DNA from: Emmonsiellopsis sp. PD_33
Lineage: Eukaryota; Ascomycota; Eurotiomycetes; Onygenales; Ajellomycetaceae
Direction of reading: 5' to 3'
Assembly: GCA_032988165.1 (NCBI GenBank)
Contig: JANTQF010000075.1
Span: 1 to 64,000, forward strand
DNA: 64,000 bases
Shown: piece by piece, positions 24,432-36,150 of the stretch
How the letters are laid out: the number at the start of each line of letters is the position of its first letter
How positions within the stretch are numbered: position 1 is the stretch's first letter
Notes under the pieces: generated by a model
Seen by the model: only the letters and a program-made list of their open reading frames with translations
What the model was told of the DNA's origin: nothing
Database searches by the model: none
Position numbers and translations under genes: made by a program

Positions 24432-26055
24432 TGTCGGGCGTGTACGGCGGCATAGGCAGGGCGCAACGGGTCGTGATATTGAGAGAGAATGACTTTACCT
24501 CCAGGCAGATGCGACGAGGAGAAGATGCAATTTGATATTCCGAGCCATGATCCTTGAATGTTTGCGGCTGCCTCCGATACGCATTATGTCATCCGGGTTG
24601 GAGCCGCAGGCTTGGCACACGCTAAACTGCTTTTGGCTGACATATCAACCCCCCTATTCTATACAATGCTCTGAGTCCTATTCAACCATTAATTAGTTAA
24701 CGAGATTCAACCTGTTAAACAGCGCACTACACTGCAAAATTGGTGGATATTATCCAGCAATAACCTGTTGATAGGGAGATCCCCGGCATATTAACCGCGT
24801 TAAGATCTGCCCCGCCCTCGGGTTTGCCCCTGGGTTGAACCTCCTAAGCCCCTGAAGTTTTAAAAGCTTAAGGGGTTTGCTGGATAAAAAGTTGCCAACC
24901 ATAATTTAAATTTACTCTTCTATGAAACATTCTAGATCAGTGAACATATTTCCCCTTTCATGTGAATCATTGAGCTGCATGCGCTGCTCTCACCAGGGCA
25001 TAATACTAGTCGTCCATCAATTGCATCCATTCATTTTTTCTGGGTCTTGAAAGGCCAACCTACCAGTGCTTTGTTTGACACAATTGGGCTGCACTTGTCC
25101 CGAATATCATAACAGACTTCAGGGTTATGAGAGCTGTCAATGTGAAATCAAACTTGCCGAGGATAGAAGAAAACTCAGGAGGTGGTGACGAAGTTGCCAA
25201 CTGCTTAGATATGGATCAGTTCGTTTCCTGCTCCGCCGTATCTCAACCCTTCGCTGATTTCCACTTATTCTAGACGCCAACAGGACACATCTGCCGTGCT
25301 TCATCAACATCTTTGTCTCAAGAGTCATGGCTTGTCTCCTTTCAACAAGGCCTTTCAGGGACGAACCAAAAGTATGGCACGGATGAGCTCCACTGACGCA
25401 CGCGTGCGATATTCCAGACTGTGCAGATGGACCCAGAGGGCGAACGAAAGGGAGGGCGTGACAAAACAGCTTTTCGACTGGATGTAACTCTCGCCGCGAG
25501 GGTGGAGCTTCAAACAGCCTTTTTATGTCAAAAAATCCAGCCCTACTATGTCTGCAGCCCCACGCAATCGGTACTAGCATCGGGAAAAGGCGCGGATTTC
25601 CGGAGATTTGTGGCCATTATTGGAGTTGGTGCGGGGGGTGCGTATCTCGTATTTCGTGTTGGACAACTATGTAACCACTCTTGCGCTGTCCTCAGCACTT
25701 TGTCACCGAGAAGGGATTCCTCATTACTACAGTTATCGTATTCCGTTTGCGGGGGTGAAGTTTAACTATACTGCAACAAACCTTTTTTTTGGCGCCATGA
25801 CGACAGAATGAAGGGATCTCGACTCTCTACCAACTACTACCCCGCCCTACGGTATGGCCCCAAATGATAATAGTATAGAATATCATGGGCCGAATCCAAC
25901 AAGTATAAATGGAGGCAGACAGTCAGCCGTCTAGAGGAAATATATTCTATATTTTGACTGAACAATCTCGCTCGCAGCCTGCCCCAACTCAGTTATACGT
26001 TGATAGCTACTATACCCCGCCTCCGCATCCCTAGCATACCAGAACAGAACCCATC
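24432..26055. other. Intergenic region between divergent genes
   Basis: Promoter space of the minus-strand CAP59-family gene and the plus-strand DUF1349 gene. Several 60-147-codon frames cover 25.1-25.8 kb on both strands but show no motif or intron structure, so I do not call them. No repeat or RNA gene recognised. Confidence 0.5.
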
Positions 26056-26640
26056 ATGTCAAACTACCAATTCGCATTCTCGGACCAACCGGTCCCACCC
26101 ACCGAAGCCCTAACAACCGGTTTCACAATAAAATCCAGCCCTTCAACCGACATATGGGCAAAGCCACCAAACAAACTCCCCTTCAACTCACCCATCCTCT
26201 ACAAATCCGGCCCCCTCTCCTCCTTCCAAAGAGCCAGCGTCCACCTCTCTGCGAACTGGGGCACACTCTACGACCAAGGCGGCCTGATCCTCGTCCTCAA
26301 CCGCGCAGACGGGACGAGGAAATGGATCAAAACGGGAATTGAATTCGTCAACAACAAACCTCACGTTAGCACGGTTGGCAAAGACAACTGGGCAGATTGG
26401 AGTCTGCTGTCTGTCCCGTCCGGTGGGCGAGAGGCTACGATTGAGATGCAGAGGGTGGATGCGGCGTTGTGGATTTACCTGATTGATGGGGCGGAGAAGA
26501 TACCCATTCGCGAGATTACATGGCCGTTTATAGACGAGGAGACGACGGAGTGCTGGATTGGACCGTATGTTGCGAAGCCGTCGAGTGATGGGCAGGATCT
26601 AGAGGTGACGTTTAAGAATCTGGAGATTGAGTTGGCATAG
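26056..26640 (+). CDS. DUF1349 / Ree1-like beta-sandwich protein
   Basis: Single exon of 194 codons that begins MSNYQFAFSDQP after a pyrimidine-rich leader. The whole protein fits the DUF1349 family, a concanavalin-like beta-sandwich related to yeast Ree1 (regulation of enolase). Supporting segments are the SPSTDIWAKPP start, LSANWGTLYDQGGLILVLN, the conserved KWIKTGIEFVN, and the AALWIYLIDG and IGPYVAKPSSDG strands. No signal peptide or membrane segment is present, so it is probably cytosolic. Ree1 has been linked to galactose/enolase control in yeast, but the biochemical activity of filamentous fungal members is not established. The gene is intact, and its neighbours give no pathway hint. 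Confidence 0.85.
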   Translation: MSNYQFAFSDQPVPPTEALTTGFTIKSSPSTDIWAKPPNKLPFNSPILYKSGPLSSFQRASVHLSANWGTLYDQGGLILVLNRADGTRKWIKTGIEFVNNKPHVSTVGKDNWADWSLLSVPSGGREATIEMQRVDAALWIYLIDGAEKIPIREITWPFIDEETTECWIGPYVAKPSSDGQDLEVTFKNLEIELA

Positions 26641-29059
26641 GATAGGGGTTCGGTGTTTTTATGGTCCTTGTGATTTGTCCTTCTGTTCCTTTTTTATCTT
26701 TATCCCCGCCTTTGGACTCTCTTCATACGGGTTTATAGTATAAATATAATTCCGAGGATTATTGTCGATATTGGCGATATAGTTCTCTATCGGGCCGGAC
26801 ATCCTCAACATCTATGGAAACGGTCTATGGGATTTTGATCAAGCAAGACGTGACTCGAATAGATTGTTAACACCTCACTATTTTAGAAATCATATCATCC
26901 AACACATAGTTAATGTACCCCATAACAAGCCAGTGCCCCGAATCCTCGGCTCATCGGGCCAACAGCCCATCCATTAACACGGGCAATACCACCACCCGAC
27001 GCCACAACATCGCGAATGACCGAAACAGAACGAACAAAGGTCAGACTGTAGAGGAACTAATGTGTAGTTAGTTAGCTATAAAAAGTAGGATAAATTGATA
27101 TCTAAAACATCACAAGTAAGGGAACAACAGGAACCTTTCATGGTTGGGGAGTTCTCCCCCCTATATAAGAGTAAACAACTATTTCCCTTGGAATTGAATC
27201 CTGCAACAGGGTAAAGGGTCAAATTATTCCCCCCAAAAAGTTACCCAAAAAGTCTAGAACTTTGGCACCCTCCGCGGTTCTAACCAAGCTCGAACATTGT
27301 TAAACTGGCTTTCCCTCCCAATGAAAACCACCAGCCTGGCCTGATTGGAGGAATTCCAGCAACAGTCGCTCCATTAGTTATTATGGATTTGATGGCAGGA
27401 TTTGATAGAGTTGGCATTATTGGGGCTTTTCTTATTGGACATGCTCTTTTACCCCCTGAAGTGGGAGTCTACAGAGCGTATGTTTTGTCTGTTTTGATGC
27501 CGGGTGTTTTGGACGGGGGGTGTTTGGTTTGCTGATGAGATTTGTTGTTGTTGGTATATTGCGAGTCGTGGACAGCGGATTATTTGGTATGATTGAGGAA
27601 GTGCATTCTTTTTTGGTAGAAGGGGAAGGGACATTGTAACTGACTGATAACGTATAGGTCAATCGGGCAGCGGAGAATAACCAAAGCATCCGCGGTCACA
27701 CTCTGGGTATGTACTATACATCTCTCTCCTCGAAGCTTTGTGGGGTTGGTTGGGGAGACACTGATGTAGTTATTTGCCCAACCAGTTTGGCATTCCCAGC
27801 TTCCTGGATAGGTTAACAATATCAACGATGGAAACACCCTAACGCAGGTTATCGAGGAACGCATTGCCACCCTTATGGGGCGGCATAAGGGGAAGATATA
27901 CGATATTTCTTGTTCCCGCCGCAGGACTTGTGGCGTCCGAACGCCAGCCCCCTTCTTTTCGACGGGATGCTCTTCAACAAGTGGACGGATGTGGGGTGTA
28001 GGATGGAGCGGGAAATGGGAAGTCAAGCCATAGGTCTTTGAGGGCAGATGGACAATGCTGATATGGTTAGAATATTAACCTCAGAGTAAATACAAGTCTT
28101 ATCTGATCGAGATGACCGCATCGATGATCGTACCACTCTTTGGCTGCGCGATATCTGATCCGACTCTTGCCGAGCACGGCCTTGGCGCTAGTCTTCAATA
28201 GGCTAGTGACATGGAAGCAACCCTGCCAGACAGCCAATCAGGACCTGCGACGAGTCATCACAGCCCGATACGGCCTAGCGCGCTGCAAGCCAACGGATCT
28301 TATCATATCAGATCACGGGCTGCTGGATTTCGCTCGGGAAACGGGATCTGGTGGATCAATCCCGGCCATCAGCCTCATCGACCTCCTCCTCGTCCAACTG
28401 CCCGCCGCAGCTGATATCCCCAACCTCAAAATTCAGTCTCCGCCCCTCCTCCTCCCTGTGCCTCCCTGGCTGCTGCTGTCCTACCGTCGACTTGCGGGAC
28501 TGGCTGGCTGGAGCTCGTATCTGACGCCTCGCATTGGCCGGCATGTTCCCGTTTTTGAGCCCGACCTACCGTCTTCCCTCAACCACCAGTTGCACACTGT
28601 TACGCATCCGACTGCCCAGCCTCTGCTGCGGCTGCCGCTGATTGCTCAGTTTTGCTTCGATCGGCGATTTCTTGGTTTATTTGCTGCCCTTTCTTGCCTA
28701 TATATTTTTCTGGTTTCTCCTTGCGCTGTCTGCTTTTCAATCGTTCCACGCCTCGGAGCTGCTCCTTTAGACGGCACCATATATACCACAGTGTCCGCTG
28801 CATGATTGTGTACGAGCCACGCTTTGCTGCATTATCGTCGTTATATGTGTTGTCGTGCTGTCTTATCCCACAATACTACGTCTGCATTTGCCATGAGTCA
28901 GCTTTGAATAACGAACAGCTTAACGAATCACCGACCTTCACGACACCGTCCTTCCTGATATCCTGGCCTCCCTCCTCATCCATACCAACGTCCTTTCAAC
29001 CGCCTCCTCTATTAGTCCTGAATCCTGACTCCTTATAAACCGGTCCTTTGCCCCGCACG
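26641..29059. other. Intergenic region and long leader of the siderophore transporter
   Basis: No supportable gene. Frames at 27.4-28.0 kb (minus) and 28.14-28.80 kb (plus) are long, but the latter begins with TTG, is Leu/Pro rich and matches no family. The region from about 28.1 kb on is probably promoter and 5' leader of the transporter at 29060, with a GATA-type iron box at 28099-28107. Confidence 0.45.
28099..28107 (-). promoter_or_regulatory. SreA/GATA-type iron-regulatory box
   Basis: The plus strand reads TTATCTGAT, that is ATCAGATAA on the minus strand. This matches the extended ATCWGATAA consensus described for SreA/Urbs1-type iron repressors of siderophore genes. A one-mismatch copy (ATATCTGAT) follows near 28,149. 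The site is about 950 bp from the transporter ATG, so it acts only if the leader or promoter is long. Confidence 0.45.
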
Positions 29060-31278
29060 ATGGGTCAGCGGCTGACCTCAGTTAGAAAGTCCTACGGGGC
29101 ATGCGAGCCCGATGTTCGAATAGAAGACGATGACGAGGATGCGGCACTGCTATATGAAGAGCCAAGAGAGATGCTGGACGATGAAAATATTGATGGTGAC
29201 GAACATGACCATATGCTAAGTGGGGGGTATGCATCGTCATCGTCGGATTCCGCAGTGCAAGAAGGCGTAAAGAAGATCGAGGCTATTAGCAAAACGTGGA
29301 CGCGAAAGTCCCTGATGATTGCATATATTGGGTATGTCTTTGCTGTTGTGATCCTGGAAAGACGCATGGGGTGGCTATCTGCAGTTGTTCATTCTGCTGC
29401 TTCCCCCGGTTCCTGCGTCATGCACCCTGCATCTGCGCTATCATGAACTCTCGCTGATAATGACAAGGATTTTTTTGATGGCTTTCTCGACCTCGCTTGA
29501 AGGCCAGACCGTTCTGTCATTATCCGCCTATGCCACGAGTTCTTTCAGCAAGCATTCTCTAATATCCACCGTAATGGTGGTTCAGAATGTGGTCAACGGT
29601 AAGTTTCCCTCTCCCCCCGTTATGTATCAAACATTAACATGCCTGCAGCCGTTGTGAAACCTCCGATGGCGAAGGTGGCCGACGTTTTTGGCCGCTTTGA
29701 AGCGTTTTGTATTGGCGTTTTCATTTACGTCCTTGGATATGCCCAAATGGCTGCTTCAAGCAATGTACAAACCTATGCATCCGCCCAGATATTTTACTCC
29801 GCCGGCTCGACGGGCTTGCAAATTCTTCAGCAAGTCTTCATTGCGGATAGCAGCGATTTGCTTAACCGAGCACTCCTCGCTAGTCTTCCTGATCTGCCGT
29901 TCTTGATCACTGTATGGATTGGACCGATGATTGCATCCGCCATTCTTCGGGAAACAAGCTGGCGCTGGGGGTACGGCATTTGGACCATTATCCTACCTAC
30001 TGCATTCCTACCACTTGCCTTGGCTCTGCTGTTAAATCAGAGAAAGGCTAGACGGCTCCACCTGCTCAAGCCCCGACCCTGGAAGGGACGCAGCTTCGCC
30101 AGTATCGTCAAGAAATCCTGGTATGACCTGGATGTGTTCGGCTTGCTGCTATTATCTGCAGGGGTTACTCTGATATTGATTCCCCTGACACTGGCAGCCA
30201 ACGCAAAAGGCACCTGGAAAAATAGCAGTATTATTGCTATGATTGTTGTAGGCTGTGTCTGCCTGGTCATCTTCCCGCTCTGGGAATGTTCCAAACGACT
30301 AGCTCCCCACCCTCTGCTCTCCCTTCATCTCCTCAAGCAGCGAACAGCCCTTGCCGGATGTGCTCTCGCGTTTTTCTATTTTAGTAGGTCTTGCCGCCCT
30401 TTAACGTACTTTCAGTCCTAACTTCTATCAGTGGCCTTCTACTGCTCCGTACAACCATACCTCTACTCCTACCTCCAGGTTGTCCAAGGTCAATCTGTCG
30501 TCACTGCTGGCCGTGTGACTCAAACTTTCTCCTTTACCTCAACACTTTCCGCCATATTTGTTTCGTTCCTCATCAAGGCTACAGGGCGATATCGTGCATT
30601 TATCACTGGTGGCTGCTGCATATACATATGTGGACTCTTCCTTATGCTGTTTTTCAACAAGCCAGGAATTTCCACCTTCTATACATTTGCCATCCAGACG
30701 ATCATTGGAATGGGTGCTGGGCTCCTAAACGTACCTGTCCAGCTAGGGGTACAAGCTTCTGCGAAGCACCAAGAAGTTGCTGCTGCTACAGCTATGTTCC
30801 TAACATGCTTGGAAATGGGTGGCGCTGTAGGATCTGCAATCTCAGGAGCGATGTGGACAGGTTCTATACCGAAGAAATTGCAGCTGTACCTCCCCGCAGA
30901 AAGCCAGGGAGAAGCGAAAGAAATCTTTGGCAAACTTACCAAGGCCCTTTCCTACCCCATGGGCTCGGCAACACGGATCGCCATCAACCGAGCCTATGAT
31001 GAGACATTTCGGAATATCCTCACTATAGCTGTCTGCCTGACGATTCCTCTTATTCCTCTCAGCTTACTAATGTCCAATTATCGACTGGATAAGGTATGTA
31101 CTTGTTCCTTCACGAACCATTCATTACTCCCATGGAGACCTGACCAATTGCCCAATAGATGAATCAACATGTAAAAGGCGAAGTGATCGGCCACCACGTG
31201 AATGACGAACTCACTCCAAGTCCGACAAGATCTGAAGCTCCAAGCCATAGCTCGCGATATACGAGGCGATTTTCATGA
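29060..31278 (+). CDS. MFS siderophore-iron transporter (Sit/Mir type)
   Basis: Five exons joined by hand: 29060-29331, 29468-29598, 29649-30383, 30432-31093 and 31159-31278, giving 639 residues. All introns are GT-AG and each join keeps the frame. The N-terminus is long, acidic and cytosolic (EDDDEDAALLYEEP, then a Ser-rich run). Twelve or more hydrophobic segments follow. Family signatures of fungal ferri-siderophore importers are clear: TSLEGQTVLSLSAYATSSF in the first periplasmic loop, VVKPPMAKVADVFGRFEAF in the second cytosolic loop, the ASAQIFYSAGSTGLQILQQ segment, and FYCSVQPYLYSYLQVVQGQS. It should be a plasma-membrane proton symporter importing Fe(III)-siderophores, and the exact siderophore cannot be read. 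The C-terminus is a short Ser/His-rich tail. Without splicing the gene looks frameshifted, but it is intact. A SreA-type box lies upstream. Confidence 0.93.
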
Positions 31279-32176
31279 ACTCCAGATTGCCCGATGTGGT
31301 CATGTAAACCGCGCCGCAACAAACTCCACGATAACCGTGACTTTTCGCCGCTCATTCGATGATTTTTTTTAAAAAACATGCATCTGGTAACTTTCTTAGT
31401 TACAGGCAACAAAAGTTGCCAGCCATCATTTATTTGGCCTTTCCCCTTCCCATCTGTACGATCTACGCACTATATACAATGTTGATCTACTTGACTGAAA
31501 GATACCCCCCTCATGTACCACTCTATTTAGACATTATGACTGCAATGGAAGCTCAATGATTTTTTTTTCTATTTTAATTTTGTTATTTTTTCCTGTAACA
31601 TGCTTTTGCACTTTTTTTGTTTCACTTTTCCCACTCTAATTTCCGACTAAAAAAAGAGGACCAATATGTTTCACTAGCCTACATTATTTACTCTCGACAC
31701 GGGATGCTTTAACCCGGGACTATATTCTAGAAAACCATTTCAAACATATTTCTGTCTTTTGATAACTAATAGACTCATGCCTAGGTAGGGACCATTTACC
31801 AGATTATATATACCAGCAAAAAATCAACTTCACTTACCAACAAAACAGCCCCTAATCAACCCCTCCTCCTACATTACCACCCCCTTTTATGCCCCTCTCT
31901 CCCTCCGCCTTGCAAATATTTGTTCATTTTTTAGTTATCTTTTAGCATCTTCTCCAGTTATATTTATCCTACTCCTAACTTAACTAGTTTCAGTTGAAAT
32001 CTACTTGAGCTGTCATTTGTTCTATTGAATGCAAGCTAGTTCAGGTGCTCCCTCCCCCCTTTTAAAAAATAATAGAATAAAACAGAACCCCAGAAAAACA
32101 ATTTGAATTTTTAAACTATTATTTTAAGGTTTAAAACATCAAGTTGGTTGAACAGGGATCAGATCGGAGTCCAAGC

Positions 32177-32230
32177 GCCCGCCCGCGTGTCATAACTTTG
32201 TACTGTGGGTCGGATGGGTTGCGGGCGGGC
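32177..32230. repeat. GC-rich inverted repeat (10-bp perfect stem)
   Basis: GCCCGCCCGC at 32177-32186 is the exact reverse complement of GCGGGCGGGC at 32221-32230, with a 34-bp loop. It could form a strong hairpin downstream of both converging genes. Termination or 3'-end function is only a guess. Confidence 0.6.
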
Positions 32231-32253
32231 AGGGGCAGGGGTAGGGGCAGGGG
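32222..32253 (+). repeat. G-run block, potential G-quadruplex
   Basis: Six runs of three or four G are separated by one or two bases, with GGGGCA-type repeats. This meets the usual G-quadruplex pattern. It overlaps the right arm of the hairpin, so the two structures would compete. Confidence 0.55.
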
Positions 32254-32611
32254 CATAGTGATGACGACGAGTATGGGGTTTCATAGGGGGGTTTGAGAAG
32301 GTGGTATATTCTGATTGATTAGTGAAAATAAAATAAATGTGGTGTCTGTGTGGAGGGATAGAGGCATGGAGGGTTGGATTTTAGATCTTTAGTGATTCTC
32401 CGATGCGAGTGAGTTCATTGATTATATACGGCGCAGAGAGAGAAAGATGATTTAGGATGGAGGGGAGATTTTTTGTACTACATAAGTATGGTATGTGTGA
32501 TATCTGATGTTCCATCTGATCTTTCATTCACATTCTCATCCCCCGATTCCCGCCCATCTCCGGCTGGCACCCCTTTTACAACCCCAAACAAAAACAGACC
32601 CCAATACTTCC

Positions 32612-34669
32612 TCAGCCACTCCCCTTAATCCTCCGAAACACAATGGGCTGAACGCTACTGGCAGGAAACAAATCCTTCCTCTTCTCCTCCTCTAGCAACC
32701 TTCCCCCCTCCTTATCGAAAAACACTTCCCCCAATGAGGTCTCATACATACTATAGATCCGAGCAGTTACGAGACGGATTTCAGCCCATGCAACGCTGTT
32801 CCGTGTTCGATTTTTGTTATTATTAGCAAAATGGGTAGGGGAAATTCGAAATTGGTTAGGTGCTTATTTATTAAACAAACGGGAAAAGCAAGTAAAGCTA
32901 GACAGGAGTCGGGCGGAGAAGTGCAAGGGGAAAAGAAAAGAATTTACGGACTTGATACCAGGACACATCCGCGCCCCATATCCAAAGGGCATGAACATCC
33001 GTAGCATCTGTCTGTAGGCCGGGGATGTGATGGGGATATCCCATCGATCTGGGTCCCAGACGTCTGGGTTGTGGAAGGTGTTCGGGTCGCGATGGATGGA
33101 GTATGGCTGGGTGGAGATGGTTGTCTGTGGGGAAAAAATCCAAATATTAAAAATCGTGTCCATATCCGCGTTTGGTTTTTGGCTGCTTTGCAATAACTCA
33201 CCCCGGGCTTAATCCTAATACCCATAACTGTAACATCCCGATTCTTCTCCTTGACAACTCGCGGCAGGCCGAAGGGGATTGGCGGGTCCGTTCTGAGTGT
33301 TTCCCGAAGGACGCAGTTTAGATATGGTAGTTGCTGTACGGTGGATAAATCCACTTCAGTTCCTGGGATAATACCCGCAGTGCGGAGTTCATCCTGGAGC
33401 CTGTCTTGATATCGCTTGTTCTCTGGAAGGGAGAGATTCCAGAATAGGGCAGAGAGGAAGTCTGCGGTTGTTGACGAGCCTAGATTTTGTTTTTCGTTCT
33501 CTCTCTTGGTTAAACAGAGCTAATATCTTGGGAATAGGGTGCTGTGGAATGAGTGAGAGAATTTAACTCACCGGCGAAAAAGTGATCTAAACAATCACTG
33601 GCGATATACGTGGTATTTGGTATGGCAGCATTTGGTCCTTTCTTTCTGTACAGGTGTAGCAGATGTTGGAGGTGAGTAGTTCTCCCCTCATTATTATTAG
33701 AAGTTGTCGACTTGAGCGCTTCCTGAACCCTTGACATCCCAAACGCCGCCATTTTCGATCCCGGATCGAAAAGTAGTGATATGCGTTTAGTAATGGCAGC
33801 TTATCCTATCCATTAGCATTGAAACATGCTACCAACACAAGCTAGATAGGGCCAAACACATACCAGGAAACCACTGCATAATCGTCAAGAAGGGATCAGC
33901 CAACTGCTGCGTGTTAGAAACCAATAGTTCTCCCATCAAGGCCCTCGACTCCTTATTCCTCAACAGTTGAAGCGACCCTTCCGCCCCGTATATCAATCCG
34001 ATCATAACATCGCTCGTCAACCATCTGACCAAGGGGAAAATATCCACAGTCCGCGAGAACTCCGCCTCTTTCTCAATCTCCGCCGCAAACATATCAATAC
34101 ACCTTTTCATCAGCGCTTGTGATCCCGCCGATGCAACGACAGGACTTGTGTATAGCCCCGCGGTATTCTTTCTCCGTGTAAGATGTAGCTCGGCATCCAC
34201 AGTACTAACCAGATTCTCTGAACCGTACTGTTCAAAGAGCCACACGTCTTCAATGACATCTAGACCTCCGTGGGGCCCGGTGTATATATCCCGCAATGCA
34301 TCTGGGTGGCAGAAGGAGATCTCATCCGGGCTGATTTGGGCGATTGGGCCGTATTTTTGATGCGCGGAATGGGTTAGTTGGACCAGATTGTCTGTTTTGG
34401 GGGGGCGGCAGGTCAATATTTAGTGGCGGCGAAGGCGAGGGAGGTTTGGTTCAGTAGAATTGATAAAGCGCACCTCGCAATTCATGGTATCGTCTCCACC
34501 ATTTTGTCAACTTGGCCAATTTGGGTCCTGGGAAGGGGGAGTTGATTGCGCGCAGAATTGAATGGGCTAGGTTTAGAGTGGCCAGGAGGACTATGGCGGC
34601 GGCCAATATATGCCATTGTGCATAGAACGCTGACAGCAACCTCAGAAATGGGTCAGTCACGAGTGACAT
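32612..34669 (-). CDS. Cytochrome P450 monooxygenase, microsomal
   Basis: Six exons joined by hand: 34669-34474, 34391-33864, 33799-33572, 33479-33202, 33124-32952 and 32795-32612. This gives 528 residues, normal for the family. An N-terminal anchor (HILAAAIVLLATLNLAHSIL) is followed by the Pro-rich hinge PFPGPKLAKLTKWWRR. The I-helix reads AGSSTTADF, where the usual acidic residue before Thr is Ser, so oxygen activation may differ. The ExxR motif is ETLR near 376-379. DPDRW serves as the PERF-like element. The haem loop is FGYGARMCPG with the axial Cys near 463. The last intron uses GTCCGT and the join gives GINVAWAEIRL. The enzyme would oxidise a small molecule in the ER membrane with a P450 reductase, and the substrate is unknown. 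No backbone biosynthetic gene is nearby. The start is the first ATG before the anchor. The transposon block begins about 345 bp upstream of it. Confidence 0.92.
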
Positions 34670-35012
34670 CTGGTTCTCACTGCGCAATTATCTGCCTCCA
34701 GAAGGTGGGTGATGATCTCAGGATAAATATCAAAAATTAAATCTAAGAAAAAATAGAGAAAATGACTTTCAAATCAGTTGGCTTCGAGGCATAATATATG
34801 CAAGCAGCGCCAGCTCGGTGCTTTCAGGGCTGAAAACACCGTCTGATGGCAGGTTACGCAAACACTACCCATATCGCTTGAAAAAGCAGCCCGATATGGG
34901 CATTGAGGCGTTCTCGGACTGAAGTCATGCAGAAAGCCAATCAGCCCGCCCTGGATGGAATACGCAGAGGACGAGCAGAGACTAGCCACATCAGGATATT
35001 TGCAGGAGAAAG
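34670..35012. promoter_or_regulatory. P450 promoter region up to the transposon border
   Basis: About 340 bp of normal-composition DNA (CG dinucleotides present) separate the P450 ATG from the TTA target duplication of the PIF/Harbinger element. The proximal promoter of the minus-strand P450 must lie here. I do not recognise a specific factor site. Confidence 0.5.
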
Positions 35013-35015
35013 TTA

Positions 35016-35040
35016 GGCCCTGTTCAGTGCAAAACCGGTT
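35016..35040 (+). repeat. Left terminal inverted repeat of the PIF/Harbinger element
   Basis: Begins GGCCCTGTTCAGTGC and continues AAAACCGGTT. It is preceded by TTA. A partial copy (TGTTCAGTG) recurs near 35,132, perhaps a subterminal repeat used by the transposase. Confidence 0.85.
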
Positions 35041-35397
35041 ATTGACATTTTCCATCATCCAATGCATGAAAAACATGTACTAGGCTTCAAAAATGGATTT
35101 TACCCCACTATTAAGAATGAAAATGGGTGAGTGTTCAGTGTAACAGCTAGTTATTGTATTTTATAATGCTGGATAACACTGTAGCATGTTCAATGATGAT
35201 TTTAAAATTTAATGATATAAAAAGTGATGATATTTTATTTATATAGAAAAGATTAGTGGATTTTTATATGACTTCAGAGATCAGATAGCTAGATGAGATT
35301 TCACTATATTCTTATAAGATCTTATACTTTTTCAATGTTTTTTTATACTAAATTACCTACTTAACTCAATCCTTCTCCTTCTGCCCTGGAGCACACT

Positions 35398-36000
35398 ATG
35401 ACCAGCAATGATAATAGTATTAAGTGATGATATGAGGATGAGGTTGAATGACCTGATCAACAGTTGATAAGGAAAATAATTATCATTATAGTGACTCTAG
35501 CTACATAATATATGCTAAGAGGTCTTCAGAGTATATATATAAATCATTATTATAATATTTAATTCATAATAGCTCTGCTTGATCTGAATAATTATGATCA
35601 GCAGGTTATAAATATAATGAGAATGTCATTAGATATAATGTTAAAATTTATTAAATAACTTAGATTCAACACAGATCTCACTGAATCTAGTAAAATAAAC
35701 ATTATAAATATTAAGTAGAAGATATTAGTATTTCTATATGTTATTACTCAGAGGATTTCCTACTATAATGCTGTAGAGATATTCTAATATTTAATTATAA
35801 CTATTTTAATATTAGTATATAGTCATTAAATTAAATGAGGAAATACTCATTAGTTTTATTAGAATATTTTATAAAGTTTTTAAGGCTTTATATATCTTAT
35901 ATGAACACATCATTCATCTTTCTGAGGAGGATTATAGTGAGAAAGCTCTGAGCAAGAATTTAATGTACTGGTCATTTTTTAAAGGTACTATAAGCACATT
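35398..36000 (+). pseudogene. PIF/Harbinger transposase, N-terminal fragment
   Basis: Degraded frame beginning at an ATG at 35398. Readable segments are KILVFLYVITQRISYYNAVEIF, split by stops, and then, after a frame change, a long clean stretch RIFYKVFKALYILYEHI, HLSEEDYSEKALSKN, MYWSFFKGTIST. These correspond to the helix-rich region and the approach to the first catalytic Asp in DDE_4 transposases. The frame stops at 36000, where the LTR of the minus-strand retrotransposon begins. The rest of the gene resumes at 51264. Stops are TAA, TAG and TGA, mostly explicable as C-to-T or G-to-A changes. Confidence 0.75.
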
Positions 36001-36150
36001 TATAATAAGAACACAGTATATAATAAGATTTGTAGAAAAAGACTTGATTCTCTTCAGAGTATAGAGGCTTCATAACATCTATACATTACTAGAGCTGTCA
36101 GGGCTGACTAAGCTACTACATGCTATGAAAGTGACACTGCATGTATAGTA
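36001..36150 (-). repeat. LTR of element B (left, 3' LTR in element orientation)
   Basis: 150 bp, aligned without gaps to 51109-51258. Differences are transitions by hand alignment, including TG against CA at the same position near the middle (TTTGTAG versus TTCATAG). Confidence 0.8.

Larger units (their letters stand above)
31279..32611. other. Intergenic region between convergent genes
   Basis: This is the 3' flank of the transporter and of the minus-strand P450. It is T-rich from 31,560 to 31,990 and holds a GC-rich hairpin and G-rich block at 32,177-32,253. No gene is supported. Confidence 0.5.

Noticed and set aside
28140..28805. 221-codon frame upstream of the siderophore transporter
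   Set aside because: It starts with TTG, has no family motif, and occupies the probable promoter/leader of the transporter.
29060..31278. Siderophore transporter first appeared frameshifted
   Set aside because: Four short introns explain every break; joining them restores family signatures exactly at the junctions.
32612..34669. P450 first appeared as a broken gene in several frames
   Set aside because: All frame changes coincide with GT-AG introns, every join is in phase, and the anchor, ExxR and haem motifs are recovered.
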